From NCBI GenBank assembly GCA_910585725.1, contig CAJUFA010000029.1, positions 1 to 41,288 on the forward strand: a stretch of DNA of 41,288 nt. Reading direction: 5' to 3'. Positions 15,545 to 24,498 of the stretch are shown piece by piece; the stretch's first letter is position 1, and each line of letters starts with the position of its first letter. Source of the DNA: an uncultured Dorea sp. Its GTDB lineage: Bacteria > Bacillota > Clostridia > Lachnospirales > Lachnospiraceae. The translations under genes and the position numbers were made by a program. The notes beneath the pieces were generated by a model, which did not search any database, was not told the DNA's origin, and was given only the letters and a program-made list of their open reading frames with translations.

Positions 15545-17731
15545 ATGTGGAAAGATTATTCCAGGAGTTATATTAAAAATAACCCGGCGTCCGGCATATC
15601 GATTATGGCGGCGGCCCTGATTGCTTCGATGTTCTTGTCCTTGCTATGCAGCATAGCCTACAATTTCTGGATATATGAGGTAGAGCGGATCATTTTGGAG
15701 GAGGGCGGCTGGCAGGGACGTATTGTCTGTGATAAATTTGATGCGGAGGATTTGTCTTTGACGCGTCAGTTTGCGAATGTAGAAAAAGCGGTTATCAATG
15801 AAGAATTATCAGAACGGGATGAAATTGTGGTTGATATTTATTTCCGGAACGCCGGAAACATTTATCATGATATGCCGTTAATTTCAGAACAGCTTGGATT
15901 GGAGGAAGATTCCGTCCGATACCATTCGCTGCTTTTATCCCGATATCTTATACACGACCCGGAGGATGAGACGCCGCCTATGCTTTTGACATTGTATCTG
16001 GCGATACTAACGATTACGGCGCTGTCATTAATCCTGATTATTCGGGGTTCCTTTGAAATGTCAATGAACGCCAGAATCCATCAATTCGGCATTTTTTCAA
16101 GTATTGGGGCTACGCCGAAGCAAGTCAGAAACTGCCTGCTGCAAGAAGCGGCGGTCTTAAGCGCGGCGCCGGTGATACTCGGCGGTTTATTAGGAACTTT
16201 TATAAGTTATGGATTGATTGAGACGATCAACATCTTTTCCGCCGATGTAACAGAACGCCATGAGGCCGTCTTTCATTACAGTCCGTCCGTCTTTGGAGCT
16301 GCTATCGTGGTTTCCCTTCTGACGGTGCTTTTCTCGGCGTGGATACCTGCAAGGAAATTAAGCAGGATGACGCCGCTTGAAGCAATCCAAAATACAGGCG
16401 GCTTACTATTAAAGAAAAGGAAACATTCCAGGATTTTATCTGCGTTGCTTGGCATAAAAGGCGAACTTGCAGGAAACGCATTGAAGGCTCAGAGGAAACA
16501 TTTAAGGATAGCTACATTATCGCTGCTGCTGTCTTTTTTGGGATTTTCAATCATGCTTTCATTCACTGTTCTTGCTGATATCAGCACCAGATACACTTAT
16601 TTTGAGCGGTATCAGGATGCGTGGGATATTATGATAACCTTAAAGGACACAGAGATATCAGATTTCAGCTTAACAGATGAATTACGGGATATTTCCGATA
16701 TACAAGACGCCGCGGTATATCAAAAGGCGGAAGCAATGACATTCCTGCCGGAAAGACTGCAGAGCGATGAACTGTCGTCTCTTGGCGGGCTTAAGACGGT
16801 TGCGGGAACGCCGAAGGCAGACGGGCAGTTTCAGGTATCTGTGCCGATTGTTGTTTTGGATGATACGAGCTTTTTAAACTTCTGTTCACAGATTGGGATT
16901 ACGCCGGGGCTTGACGGCGCAATCGTACTAAATCAGATTTGGGATAGCGTAAACAGCAATTTCCGCTATAAAAAATATGTTCCTTTTGTGAAGGAAGATA
17001 ATCCGGCGACAATGCTTTATAAAAACGGCAAAAGTGCAGAAATCCCTGTTTTATCTTATGCGCAGGAAGTCCCCGTGCTGAGGGAGGAATACGAAAATTA
17101 TGCCCTCGTACATTTTATCCCGCTTACCATGTGGAATAAAACTTTAAGAGAGATATGTGAAGCTGAATCCGACAGCTATATTCGTATCCTTTCAGCCGCA
17201 GCCGAAAGCCCTGCCGGTTTGGACAGTCTGGAGAAAGAGGCCGTGGAGCTTGTAAGGGAATATAAAACTGAAAGTGAAAACCGCATCTGGGAAAGGCTTT
17301 CAAACGATCAATTAATATATGGAATGAAAGTGATTTTTGGGGCGTTCTGTGTATTGCTCGCCATTATCGGCATTACGAATGTATTCTTGAATACATCAGG
17401 TTTTCTCCGCCAGAGGAGACGGGAATTCGCGAGATATATGTCTATTGGACTAACCCCGCGGGAAATGCGGCAGATGCTTTGTATTGAAGCGTTTGCGACA
17501 GCAGGAAAACCACTGTTGATTACGATACCCATTACCGTGTTGTTTGTACAGTTTGCTGTGACTGCAAGTTATCTGGATCCGATGGAGTTCTGGGCTGAAG
17601 CTCCGATCCTGCCCGTTCTGATATTTGTGGCGGCTGTCGCGCTGTTTGTTGCACTTGCCTACTATATTGGGGGGAAGCGTCTTTTACAGAGTGATTTGAA
17701 TGAAACGTTAAGAAACGATACACTACGCTAG
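15545..17731 (+). CDS. FtsX-type ABC transporter permease
   Basis: The 728-residue protein has an N-terminal helix, a compact external domain (about 45-150), three helices forming the first FtsX domain (with FGIFSSIGATPKQVR, the typical loop after the first helix), a further helix near 325, a second external domain of about 220 residues, and a final three-helix FtsX domain (ARYMSIGLTPREMRQML). The ATG at 15545 is preferred because GGAGG lies 8 bases upstream; the GTG at 15536 overlaps the ATPase stop. It forms the membrane part of the first transporter pair. Confidence 0.87.
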   Translation: MWKDYSRSYIKNNPASGISIMAAALIASMFLSLLCSIAYNFWIYEVERIILEEGGWQGRIVCDKFDAEDLSLTRQFANVEKAVINEELSERDEIVVDIYFRNAGNIYHDMPLISEQLGLEEDSVRYHSLLLSRYLIHDPEDETPPMLLTLYLAILTITALSLILIIRGSFEMSMNARIHQFGIFSSIGATPKQVRNCLLQEAAVLSAAPVILGGLLGTFISYGLIETINIFSADVTERHEAVFHYSPSVFGAAIVVSLLTVLFSAWIPARKLSRMTPLEAIQNTGGLLLKKRKHSRILSALLGIKGELAGNALKAQRKHLRIATLSLLLSFLGFSIMLSFTVLADISTRYTYFERYQDAWDIMITLKDTEISDFSLTDELRDISDIQDAAVYQKAEAMTFLPERLQSDELSSLGGLKTVAGTPKADGQFQVSVPIVVLDDTSFLNFCSQIGITPGLDGAIVLNQIWDSVNSNFRYKKYVPFVKEDNPATMLYKNGKSAEIPVLSYAQEVPVLREEYENYALVHFIPLTMWNKTLREICEAESDSYIRILSAAAESPAGLDSLEKEAVELVREYKTESENRIWERLSNDQLIYGMKVIFGAFCVLLAIIGITNVFLNTSGFLRQRRREFARYMSIGLTPREMRQMLCIEAFATAGKPLLITIPITVLFVQFAVTASYLDPMEFWAEAPILPVLIFVAAVALFVALAYYIGGKRLLQSDLNETLRNDTLR

Positions 17732-17758
17732 TGCACCGGCAGTCATTCCTTACAAAAC

Positions 17759-17812
17759 TGTAAGAACTGATTATTTGTCTGTAAAGAAATTGCAAGATAC
17801 GGCGGTTATACT
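17759..17812 (+). promoter_or_regulatory. Regulated promoter of the second FtsX transporter pair
   Basis: TGTAAAG at 17780-17786 and TGCAAG at 17791-17796 are 11 bases apart and end 10 bases before TATACT at 17807-17812. A further TGTAAG lies at 17759, two helical turns upstream, and another TGTAAAG lies downstream at 17820. No -35 box is visible. The geometry matches the promoter at 14706 but the half-site sequence differs. Confidence 0.6.
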
Positions 17813-17856
17813 TTGTATCTGTAAAGCAACGTAGCAAGTAAAAGGAGCGATGACGG

Positions 17857-18567
17857 ATGAGTATATTAGAATTACGGCATGTTGGAAAAACATACGGAGA
17901 GAAGGAAAATCAGGTAAACGCATTGCGGGATATCAGTCTTCAGGTAGAGGAAGGAGAATTTGCAGCCATCGTAGGCACGTCTGGTTCAGGTAAGTCCACC
18001 CTGCTTAATCTGATGGGCGGTCTGGACAACCCGACGAAGGGAGAGATTTTCATCAAAAACAGGGAAATCGGAGCGCTGTCAAGGAAGGAGCTTACTATTT
18101 TCCGCAGAAGAAATATCGGCTTTGTGTTTCAGAATTACAGCCTGATGCCGGTACTGAACGTCTATGATAACGTGGCTCTGCCGGTAACGTTTGACAGGGG
18201 AAAGCATATCAATCGGAAATATATAGAGGAGCTGTTACGGGAACTGGGTATCTGGGAGAAACGTATGAAATACCCGAATGAATTGTCCGGAGGGCAGCAG
18301 CAGAGAGTAGCGATCGCGAGGGCGCTTGTGAACAAGCCCCATGTGCTGCTTTGCGACGAGCCTACCGGCAATCTGGATTCGTCCACCACCATCGAGGTGA
18401 TGGGATTATTAAAGGCAAGCTGCAGGAAGTATCAACAGACGATTCTCATGGTAACGCACAACGAGGCCATAGCACAGACCTGCGACAGGGTGATTCATAT
18501 TGAAGACGGGCGTATCGTCACAGGAAAGAGAATCTTTCCGGCAAAAGGCGGTGATGAGGAATGTTAA
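17857..18567 (+). CDS. ABC transporter ATPase (BceA/LolD class)
   Basis: The 236-residue ATPase has Walker A GTSGSGKST, Q-loop VFQNYSLMP, signature LSGGQQQR, Walker B VLLCDEP with TGNLD, and switch His in MVTHN (Asn in place of the commoner Asp after His). It is clearly homologous to the ATPase at 14817 but not a recent duplicate. The stop lies 7 bases inside the permease gene, so translation is coupled. The promoter with TGTAAAG/TGCAAG half-sites lies in the 125-base gap upstream. Confidence 0.92.
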   Translation: MSILELRHVGKTYGEKENQVNALRDISLQVEEGEFAAIVGTSGSGKSTLLNLMGGLDNPTKGEIFIKNREIGALSRKELTIFRRRNIGFVFQNYSLMPVLNVYDNVALPVTFDRGKHINRKYIEELLRELGIWEKRMKYPNELSGGQQQRVAIARALVNKPHVLLCDEPTGNLDSSTTIEVMGLLKASCRKYQQTILMVTHNEAIAQTCDRVIHIEDGRIVTGKRIFPAKGGDEEC

Positions 18568-21245
18568 AGCTGGCATGGAAATATATGCGGTATTATAAAA
18601 GCCAGACCCTGGCAATCTTTGCAAGTATCATATTAACCGCGTCTTTGTTATCGGGAATCAGTTCGCTGATCTACAGCAGCCAGAAGAGCGATCTGGCGAA
18701 TAACAAGACTATTTACGGAGACTGGCACTATTATGTAGAGACGGACAGGGAGATGTATGAGTCCGTGCAAAGCGGCGAGCAGAGAGACGATTATCTTCTG
18801 GAGCGGTGCGGCAGGATGGAGATCAGAGACGTGGCTGCGGAAGAGTTTTTGATCTGTTTTATCCATGCGGACGAGGCTTACCGGCAGATGACGCACAGAG
18901 ATTTGCTGGAGGGCGCGCTGCCGGAGAAGGAGGACGAAATCGCGGCAGACGGATTTGTGTTAAGCAATCTTGGTTTTTCCGGTAATCTTGGCGATTCCCT
19001 CCGGATTGGCGAGAAGGATTATATCGTGACAGGAATCCTGAAAAGCGAGTGGGATGCAAGTTCAGGCGAGATGGAAGTCTTTGTAAGCGATTCTTTTACA
19101 GGACGGGGAAGCCAGACGTTTCTGTACCTGGGATTCGATGAAGAAGAGAAGTTATATAGACAGTTGGATGCTTTTCTGAGAGAACATGAGATCTCTTCCG
19201 ATGCTGTCGTGAATAACGGAGAAGTGACTCGGTATCTTGGCGGAGAAGAACCTGCCGGTATCTATGAAACCGTAAAATTTGGTCTTACAGAAGAAGAAGG
19301 AAACTTCACTTACATCGTCCTGAAATTACAGAGCGACTATAACCTGGCTTATAACGGAATGATATTTTTGCTGTGTCTGTTCAGTCTGTTCGTAATATAC
19401 AGCGTATTTAGCATTTCCGTGTCAAAGAGGACTTCCGAGTATGGGATACTTAAGACCTTAGGGATCAGCGAGGAGCAGATCGCGGGGACGTTGATTCTGG
19501 AGCTGTGGACGATGTTTCTTACAGGATACCCCTTCGGATGCTTCCTGGGAAACGGTATTTTAAGCCTTGTATATCAGAAATTCAGCGGTGTATTTGGCGG
19601 TAAGAGTACGAAAGCGGCGGAAAAGGTTCTGTCCGCGGCAGATCAGACATTGGCGGAGGGAGTAAACGCAGCGAGGTTCTGCCTGTCATGGGCAGCGATG
19701 ATATTTGGCTTTGTGTTTCTGATGATCTCTCTTGCGGTTGTAGCGTTGATGGTTGTCCGTTCGCTTAGGAAACAATCTTTAAGAGAGGTGATGAGCGGAG
19801 ACACTTCATTTACAAAAAGAAGGAAAATATATGCGCTGCGTCCGGTCAATATGGCGGGAGTGGTAGTACGCAAATTCATGTTTTCCAACAAAAGGAAAGT
19901 GATCGGAATCCTGCTGTCCTTATCGGTGGGCGAATGCATCTTCTTATGTACGACTTACATGGTAGAGAATCTGAAGATTCATGCGGAGCTTTCGCTGAAA
20001 TCGGACGACGGGCTTGGCTCTGAATACCGTGTTTCCCTGAAATCCAATTCTCTGCGGGACACGATTCCGGAAACGACGGCGGATAAGATCAAGAATATGC
20101 CGGGAACAAAGGGGGTATATGCCACAAAATTTACATTCGGGGAAGTGAATCATATTGAAGAGTTAGAGTGGGATACCTTTTTTGATTACCAGAATACAGA
20201 CGATTATTTTGTCAGGCGGTACGGAGGAATCTGCCTGCCGCAGGAAGACGGCACATACAAGATCAAATATGACGTATATGGTTATGAAGATGAACTGCTG
20301 GACCAGCTCGATGAATTTGCCCTGGAGGGCAGTGTTGATTCGGAAACACTCAAAACAGAAAATAAGATTATTGCGGTTGCCAACATGGACGGACAGGGGA
20401 ATTATTATTTTTATGGCAAAAAGCCGGGAGATACGATTACTTTGCGTGTTCCAGAAATGGATCATTACACGGATGAATTATTGAAGTTCCAAAGCAGCGA
20501 AGAAGATTATATAGAAAAAGAATTTGAGATTGCAGCGATTGTAAGCCGTTCGCTGGCGCGGGAGGAGGGATTCCTGCAAGAGGGATTCTATAAAGATGCA
20601 TTAATGCCTGGTTTGATCATGACGAATGAACAGATGGAAGAAAACTTCGGCATCGTCAATTATAGCTTTATCAATGCTTCGCCGGCGGAAGATGCGGATA
20701 CAGAAAAAGTAAGCAATCAGATATTGCAGGTCATCCGTGATGTTCCGAAAGCGGTGCTGGCGGATTACAGCGCTGCGATTGAGACGCAGAAGAACTATCT
20801 GAGACAACAGCAGATCTTCTTTTCCAGTATCGCAGTGATACTTTTTGTGATCAGTCTGTTCCACATTGCGAACAGTATGAATCATACTATTCTTGTAAGG
20901 AGAAGGGAATATGGGATTATCCGGGCTATGGGCATTACGGACATTGGTTTTTATAAGATGATCTTACAGACCGGAATCCTGTATGGAGTGTTGGCAGACG
21001 TGGTGATTTATCTGGTTTATAACCATATTCTTCGCAGGGTGATGAACTATTACATGGCGCATGTACTGCAGTTTCTGCATGTCCAGACAGGCGTTCCGAA
21101 TCGGGTTTTATTTGGGATTATGGCGCTGAATGTGGCGGTAGCCGTGACAGCGGTGATGTTCCCTGCATGGAAGATGGTAAGAGAAAATATTATAAGTGAG
21201 ATTACGGAGTCGGCAGGTTCCGGGGCGAATAGGAAAGAGATTTGA
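18561..21245 (+). CDS. Large FtsX-type ABC transporter permease
   Basis: The 894-residue protein is the largest of the three FtsX permeases here. It has an N-terminal helix (about 15-38), a first external domain of about 225 residues, three helices (about 268-415) with SKRTSEYGILKTLGISEEQI, a helix near 455-475, a second external domain of about 280 residues (GLGSEYRVSLKS ... ADYSAAIETQ), and three final helices with RRREYGIIRAMGITDIG. The big external domains suggest a bulky or peptide ligand. It overlaps the ATPase gene by 7 bases. A terminator follows 61 bases after the stop and closes this defence block. Confidence 0.87.
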   Translation: MLKLAWKYMRYYKSQTLAIFASIILTASLLSGISSLIYSSQKSDLANNKTIYGDWHYYVETDREMYESVQSGEQRDDYLLERCGRMEIRDVAAEEFLICFIHADEAYRQMTHRDLLEGALPEKEDEIAADGFVLSNLGFSGNLGDSLRIGEKDYIVTGILKSEWDASSGEMEVFVSDSFTGRGSQTFLYLGFDEEEKLYRQLDAFLREHEISSDAVVNNGEVTRYLGGEEPAGIYETVKFGLTEEEGNFTYIVLKLQSDYNLAYNGMIFLLCLFSLFVIYSVFSISVSKRTSEYGILKTLGISEEQIAGTLILELWTMFLTGYPFGCFLGNGILSLVYQKFSGVFGGKSTKAAEKVLSAADQTLAEGVNAARFCLSWAAMIFGFVFLMISLAVVALMVVRSLRKQSLREVMSGDTSFTKRRKIYALRPVNMAGVVVRKFMFSNKRKVIGILLSLSVGECIFLCTTYMVENLKIHAELSLKSDDGLGSEYRVSLKSNSLRDTIPETTADKIKNMPGTKGVYATKFTFGEVNHIEELEWDTFFDYQNTDDYFVRRYGGICLPQEDGTYKIKYDVYGYEDELLDQLDEFALEGSVDSETLKTENKIIAVANMDGQGNYYFYGKKPGDTITLRVPEMDHYTDELLKFQSSEEDYIEKEFEIAAIVSRSLAREEGFLQEGFYKDALMPGLIMTNEQMEENFGIVNYSFINASPAEDADTEKVSNQILQVIRDVPKAVLADYSAAIETQKNYLRQQQIFFSSIAVILFVISLFHIANSMNHTILVRRREYGIIRAMGITDIGFYKMILQTGILYGVLADVVIYLVYNHILRRVMNYYMAHVLQFLHVQTGVPNRVLFGIMALNVAVAVTAVMFPAWKMVRENIISEITESAGSGANRKEI

Positions 21246-21306
21246 CAAGTAAAAGAAATTGGTTCAGAATGAAATCATTCGGACAAGAGACAAGATAGAC
21301 GAAGGA

Positions 21307-21346
21307 GTCAGGAATCCTCAGAGGGATTTCTGGCTTTTTTGTTTTT
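21307..21346 (+). terminator. Intrinsic terminator of the second transporter operon
   Basis: GTCAGGAATCC, loop TCAGA, and GGGATTTCTGGC form an 11-bp stem with two G-U pairs, followed by TTTTTTGTTTTT. It is a textbook terminator. Confidence 0.9.
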
Positions 21347-21483
21347 GAGTCGGACTGGCGTACTGGTTCATTTTGGGTACATGATAAAGAAAAGGAGGGC
21401 TATAAATGTCGCGATGCAGAAATTCAGTGGATTTTATTGGCTATTTTGTTGTTAGAAACCCGTAATATGATACAAAAAAGCAT
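21347..21483 (+). other. Gap ahead of the catabolic block with one tiny frame
   Basis: Together with the terminator and the upstream region of the dehydrogenase this makes a 327-base stretch without a normal gene. At 21406-21465 there is a 19-codon frame (MSRCRNSVDFIGYFVVRNP) preceded by AAGGAGGG, a strong ribosome site 6 bases before its ATG. I cannot tell whether it is translated for a purpose or is the start of a decayed gene. Confidence 0.35.
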
Positions 21484-21531
21484 AAAAATGCACAAAATTA
21501 CAGATGCTGTCAGATCTATAATCGCTATAAT
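21484..21531 (+). promoter_or_regulatory. Candidate activator site and twin -10 boxes of the catabolic operon
   Basis: AAAAATGCACAAAA at 21484-21497 lies where a -35 would be for TATAAT at 21517-21522; a second TATAAT is at 21526-21531. No sigma-A -35 is present at either spacing, so an activator is likely. A close copy of the 14-base motif, AAAAATGTGCAAAA, lies upstream of the substrate-binding-protein gene at 25407. Confidence 0.45.
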
Positions 21532-21572
21532 AGAGATATCAAATAAGAAAAAGGCATACAGGAGGTGGTAAT

Positions 21573-22628
21573 ATGAAGATCTTGGTTTATAACGGCCCGG
21601 GGGAGCTGCGGGTGGAAGAAGCTGTTAATTTTCCGGTTCAGTCAGACGAGCTGCGGGTTAAGACGCTGTATTCCGGCGTCAGCCATGGCACGGAGATGAA
21701 TGTTTACAACAATCTTGTGCCCCAGTTTTCCAAGTATCAGGATCCGGACACGAAGCTGCTGTTTCAGGGAAACGGGGAGCATAAGGTGTGGAATTATCCC
21801 ATCAGAAGCTGTGACCCGGACGTCTGGTGTCTGGGTTATTCGAATATCGGAAGGGTAATCGAAAAGGGGGCTTCGGTAACAGGATTCGAGGTTGGCGACA
21901 TTGTCTTTTCGGCTTCTTCGCATCAGTCGGAAATCGTGAAGAGGGCGTCGGAATTCATCAAACTGGAGGAAGACCTTGATCCGATGAAGGCTGTGGTACT
22001 CTTTAATCTTAAGACGACTTATACGGCGATACTGGATGCAAAGATCAAGCTGGGAGACGTGGTCGTCGTCAGCGGACTCGGCCTGCTCGGACAGTTATGC
22101 GTGCAGATGGCGAAGATGAGCGGGGCGTTAAAAGTGTATGGTATCGATATGTATGAGAATCGAAGAGAGGCGGCTTTATTAAACGGCTGCGATGAAGTTT
22201 TCGATCCTTCAGTCGAACAGGATATTGCTCTGGAGATCCGAAAACGTACGAATAACCGGGGAGCCGATGTAGTTCTTGAAGTATCGGGGAATACGAGGGC
22301 GTTAAACGAAGCGGTTCGTATCGCCGCGCCGGATACGGCGGTCGTAGTCGTAAGCTGGTATCAGAACGAGGCGAAAGGTCTGTATCTGGGCGATGAATTC
22401 CATCATAACAGAATTACTCTGCGGCAATCTCAGAGCGCCCATGTCGCACCGGAATACGGACATATGTACGACGAGGAACGCAGGCAGAGAACACTGCAGC
22501 AGATCTTGAAAAAAATCACGTTCCATAATCTGCTTCAGGTCAGAGAGTTCGGTCAGGCTGAAGAGGCGTACCGGCAGATTCACGATCATCCGGAGGAAGT
22601 AATTCAGGTGGTATTTTCTTATGAATAA
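21573..22628 (+). CDS. Medium-chain dehydrogenase lacking the usual zinc ligands
   Basis: The 351-residue protein has an N-terminal GroES-like domain and a Rossmann domain with VVSGLGLLGQ at about 164-175, so it binds NAD(P)H. In place of the catalytic GxCGTD of zinc alcohol dehydrogenases it has GVSHGTEM, and the GHExxG zinc-site helix is absent (LGYSNIGRVIEKG instead). A structural four-cysteine zinc lobe is also missing. It therefore belongs to a branch annotated as zinc-binding dehydrogenase by homology but probably working without zinc. It is the first gene of the catabolic block, with AGGAGGT before the ATG. Likely role: oxidation or reduction of a sugar or cyclitol hydroxyl. Confidence 0.8.
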   Translation: MKILVYNGPGELRVEEAVNFPVQSDELRVKTLYSGVSHGTEMNVYNNLVPQFSKYQDPDTKLLFQGNGEHKVWNYPIRSCDPDVWCLGYSNIGRVIEKGASVTGFEVGDIVFSASSHQSEIVKRASEFIKLEEDLDPMKAVVLFNLKTTYTAILDAKIKLGDVVVVSGLGLLGQLCVQMAKMSGALKVYGIDMYENRREAALLNGCDEVFDPSVEQDIALEIRKRTNNRGADVVLEVSGNTRALNEAVRIAAPDTAVVVVSWYQNEAKGLYLGDEFHHNRITLRQSQSAHVAPEYGHMYDEERRQRTLQQILKKITFHNLLQVREFGQAEEAYRQIHDHPEEVIQVVFSYE

Positions 22629-22710
22629 TTACCTGCGTCAGAGGAAAAGCAGACGACTGACAAATAAGTGATAATGAGTGGATACAGCATGTATACGAGG
22701 AGGGAAGCGA

Positions 22711-23580
22711 ATGTTAAAGGTGGGAGGACATGTTTTCCCAAAAAACGAAAAAGACGCCCGTGATCCGGAGAAACTGGCAAGACTTGCAGGCGAGATGGGA
22801 TATTCTGCGGTCTATGCGCCGGAATATCTGACTATTGATAAGCCGGAAGAGATCCGCGAGGCAGAAAGGGCGTTTAAGAAGGAGAATCTTGTCATTGCGG
22901 AAGTAGGGTATTGGGAGAATATGCTGGATACCCGTCCCGAATACCGCAGGAAGAATCGTGAAGAGATGCTGAAGCGTTTTCAGCTTGCGGAAGAGTTAGG
23001 AGCGGGCTGTGTTGTAAATACGGCCGGATCTTACTGCGAGGGAGAGGGGTACAAAGACCATAATCCAAAGAACTTCAGTGAAGAACATTTTCAGGACGCG
23101 GTGGATATGGCAAGGTATTTTATTGATGAAGTGAAGCCTAAGCGGGCATACTTTACGTATGAAGTCTTTATGTATAACTCTGTAGATAGTCCGAAACAGT
23201 ACGAGAGGCTCGTCCGGGCCGTCGACCGTAAGATGTTCGGCGTGCATCTGGATCTGACTAATATGCTTAGACAACCGAGGGAAATCTACCAGGCGGGAAA
23301 AATCGTTGAAGAATGTGTACGGCTGTTCCCTGAAAAGATTATCTCTTCACATATTAAAGACGCCCGCCTTGTGCGGCCTGCGATTACGACGCTGATCGAG
23401 GAGGCCGTTCCCGGACAGGGAGAAGTGGACCTGGCGCCGTACATAAGAGAGCTGGCGGCTCTGCCGCGGACGATCACAATGATGATGGAACATCTGAAGG
23501 ATGAAGAGGAGTATCTTACGGGAATAAGATTTATTCGGGATACGGTTCGAGAGGGAGATATAGCCGGTGTGGAGATATAG
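22711..23580 (+). CDS. Xylose-isomerase-like TIM-barrel protein (sugar isomerase/epimerase family)
   Basis: The 289-residue protein has the AP-endonuclease-2 TIM-barrel pattern shared by IolE, IolI, hydroxypyruvate isomerase and ketose epimerases. A metal quartet can be placed at E151 (TYEVFMY), D181 (GVHLDLTN), H214 (ISSHIKD) and E260 (MMMEHL). The family catalyses enolisation: isomerisation, epimerisation, dehydration or beta-elimination of sugars and keto-sugars. The ATG at 22711 has GAGGAGGG upstream; the longer frame from 22678 is unsupported. It differs strongly from the two other TIM-barrel proteins in the block, so each probably does a different step. Confidence 0.82.
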   Translation: MLKVGGHVFPKNEKDARDPEKLARLAGEMGYSAVYAPEYLTIDKPEEIREAERAFKKENLVIAEVGYWENMLDTRPEYRRKNREEMLKRFQLAEELGAGCVVNTAGSYCEGEGYKDHNPKNFSEEHFQDAVDMARYFIDEVKPKRAYFTYEVFMYNSVDSPKQYERLVRAVDRKMFGVHLDLTNMLRQPREIYQAGKIVEECVRLFPEKIISSHIKDARLVRPAITTLIEEAVPGQGEVDLAPYIRELAALPRTITMMMEHLKDEEEYLTGIRFIRDTVREGDIAGVEI

Positions 23581-23621
23581 ATAAGGATATGGGATAACAG
23601 GAAATTGGAGGATGTGATTTT

Positions 23622-24461
23622 ATGGGGAATGCGAGGTGGATCAGGAAATTTTTGGGCCTGTCGACGAAAGTGATGATCGGATTATTACTTATAGTGGACG
23701 TTTATCCGATCGTCTGGATGTTTTTAAATTCTTTCAGGACGAATAATGAGATCTATGCGAATCCCATTGGCCTGCCGAAAGCGTTTGACTTTTCGGTTTT
23801 TATAGAGGCGTGGATCAAGGCAGATTTTGGAAGGGCGCTGTTCAACAGCTTCTATATCGCGTTTTTTCAGGTTGTCATTATCGTCGCGGCGGCGTCTCTG
23901 TCAGCTTATGCGCTTACGATATTAAACGTTCGGGGGAAGAACATAATCTACAATGTTATCGTAAGTCTTCAGGTTGTATCCGGTCAGATCATCTTGATTC
24001 CGTTGTTTGCGTTGATGAGGGATATGGGGCTTCTGGATAATCTGTGGGCGAATATACTCTCCGGGGCCGCGCTGAGTTTTCCACTGGCAACGATGATTTT
24101 CAAAGGCGGATTCCAGTCTATTCCGCGGGAGTTGTACGAATCGGCGGTGGTAGACGGATGTTCGGACATGCGTTTTTTCCTTAAGATGGTGTTCCCGTTG
24201 GCAAAGCCTACGTTTTCCAGTGTAGTTATCTATCATGCGCTGTTTTCCTGGAATGAGTATCTCTTTGCGCTTACTTTTTTACGAAGCGCCAAAAACCGTA
24301 CGGTTACTACGGCGATCCAGGTATTTTTTACCCAATGGCAGGCAAATTGGACGCAGTTGTTCGCAATATTGTGTCTGGCGTTGATACCGATTCTGATCTT
24401 GTATATTTTCCTGCAGAAGTACTTTATTGCCGGCATGGTTGCCGGAGCTGTAAAAGGATGA
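23622..24461 (+). CDS. CUT1 sugar ABC importer permease, MalG/UgpE type
   Basis: The 279-residue protein has six membrane helices and the cytoplasmic EAA loop that docks to the ATPase (ELYESAVVDGCSDMRFFLKM...PLAKP). The N-terminus VYPIVWMFLNSFRTNNEI and the ending QKYFIAGMVAGAVKG are typical of MalG-like subunits. It is encoded before its MalF-type partner, the reverse of the common order. No sugar-importer ATPase gene is present in the window, so a shared MsmK/MsiK-type ATPase encoded elsewhere is expected. GGAGGATG lies ahead of the ATG. Confidence 0.9.
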   Translation: MGNARWIRKFLGLSTKVMIGLLLIVDVYPIVWMFLNSFRTNNEIYANPIGLPKAFDFSVFIEAWIKADFGRALFNSFYIAFFQVVIIVAAASLSAYALTILNVRGKNIIYNVIVSLQVVSGQIILIPLFALMRDMGLLDNLWANILSGAALSFPLATMIFKGGFQSIPRELYESAVVDGCSDMRFFLKMVFPLAKPTFSSVVIYHALFSWNEYLFALTFLRSAKNRTVTTAIQVFFTQWQANWTQLFAILCLALIPILILYIFLQKYFIAGMVAGAVKG

Positions 24462-24498
24462 TACCAGAATAGAAATCTATGAAGAAAGGAGGAGAACC

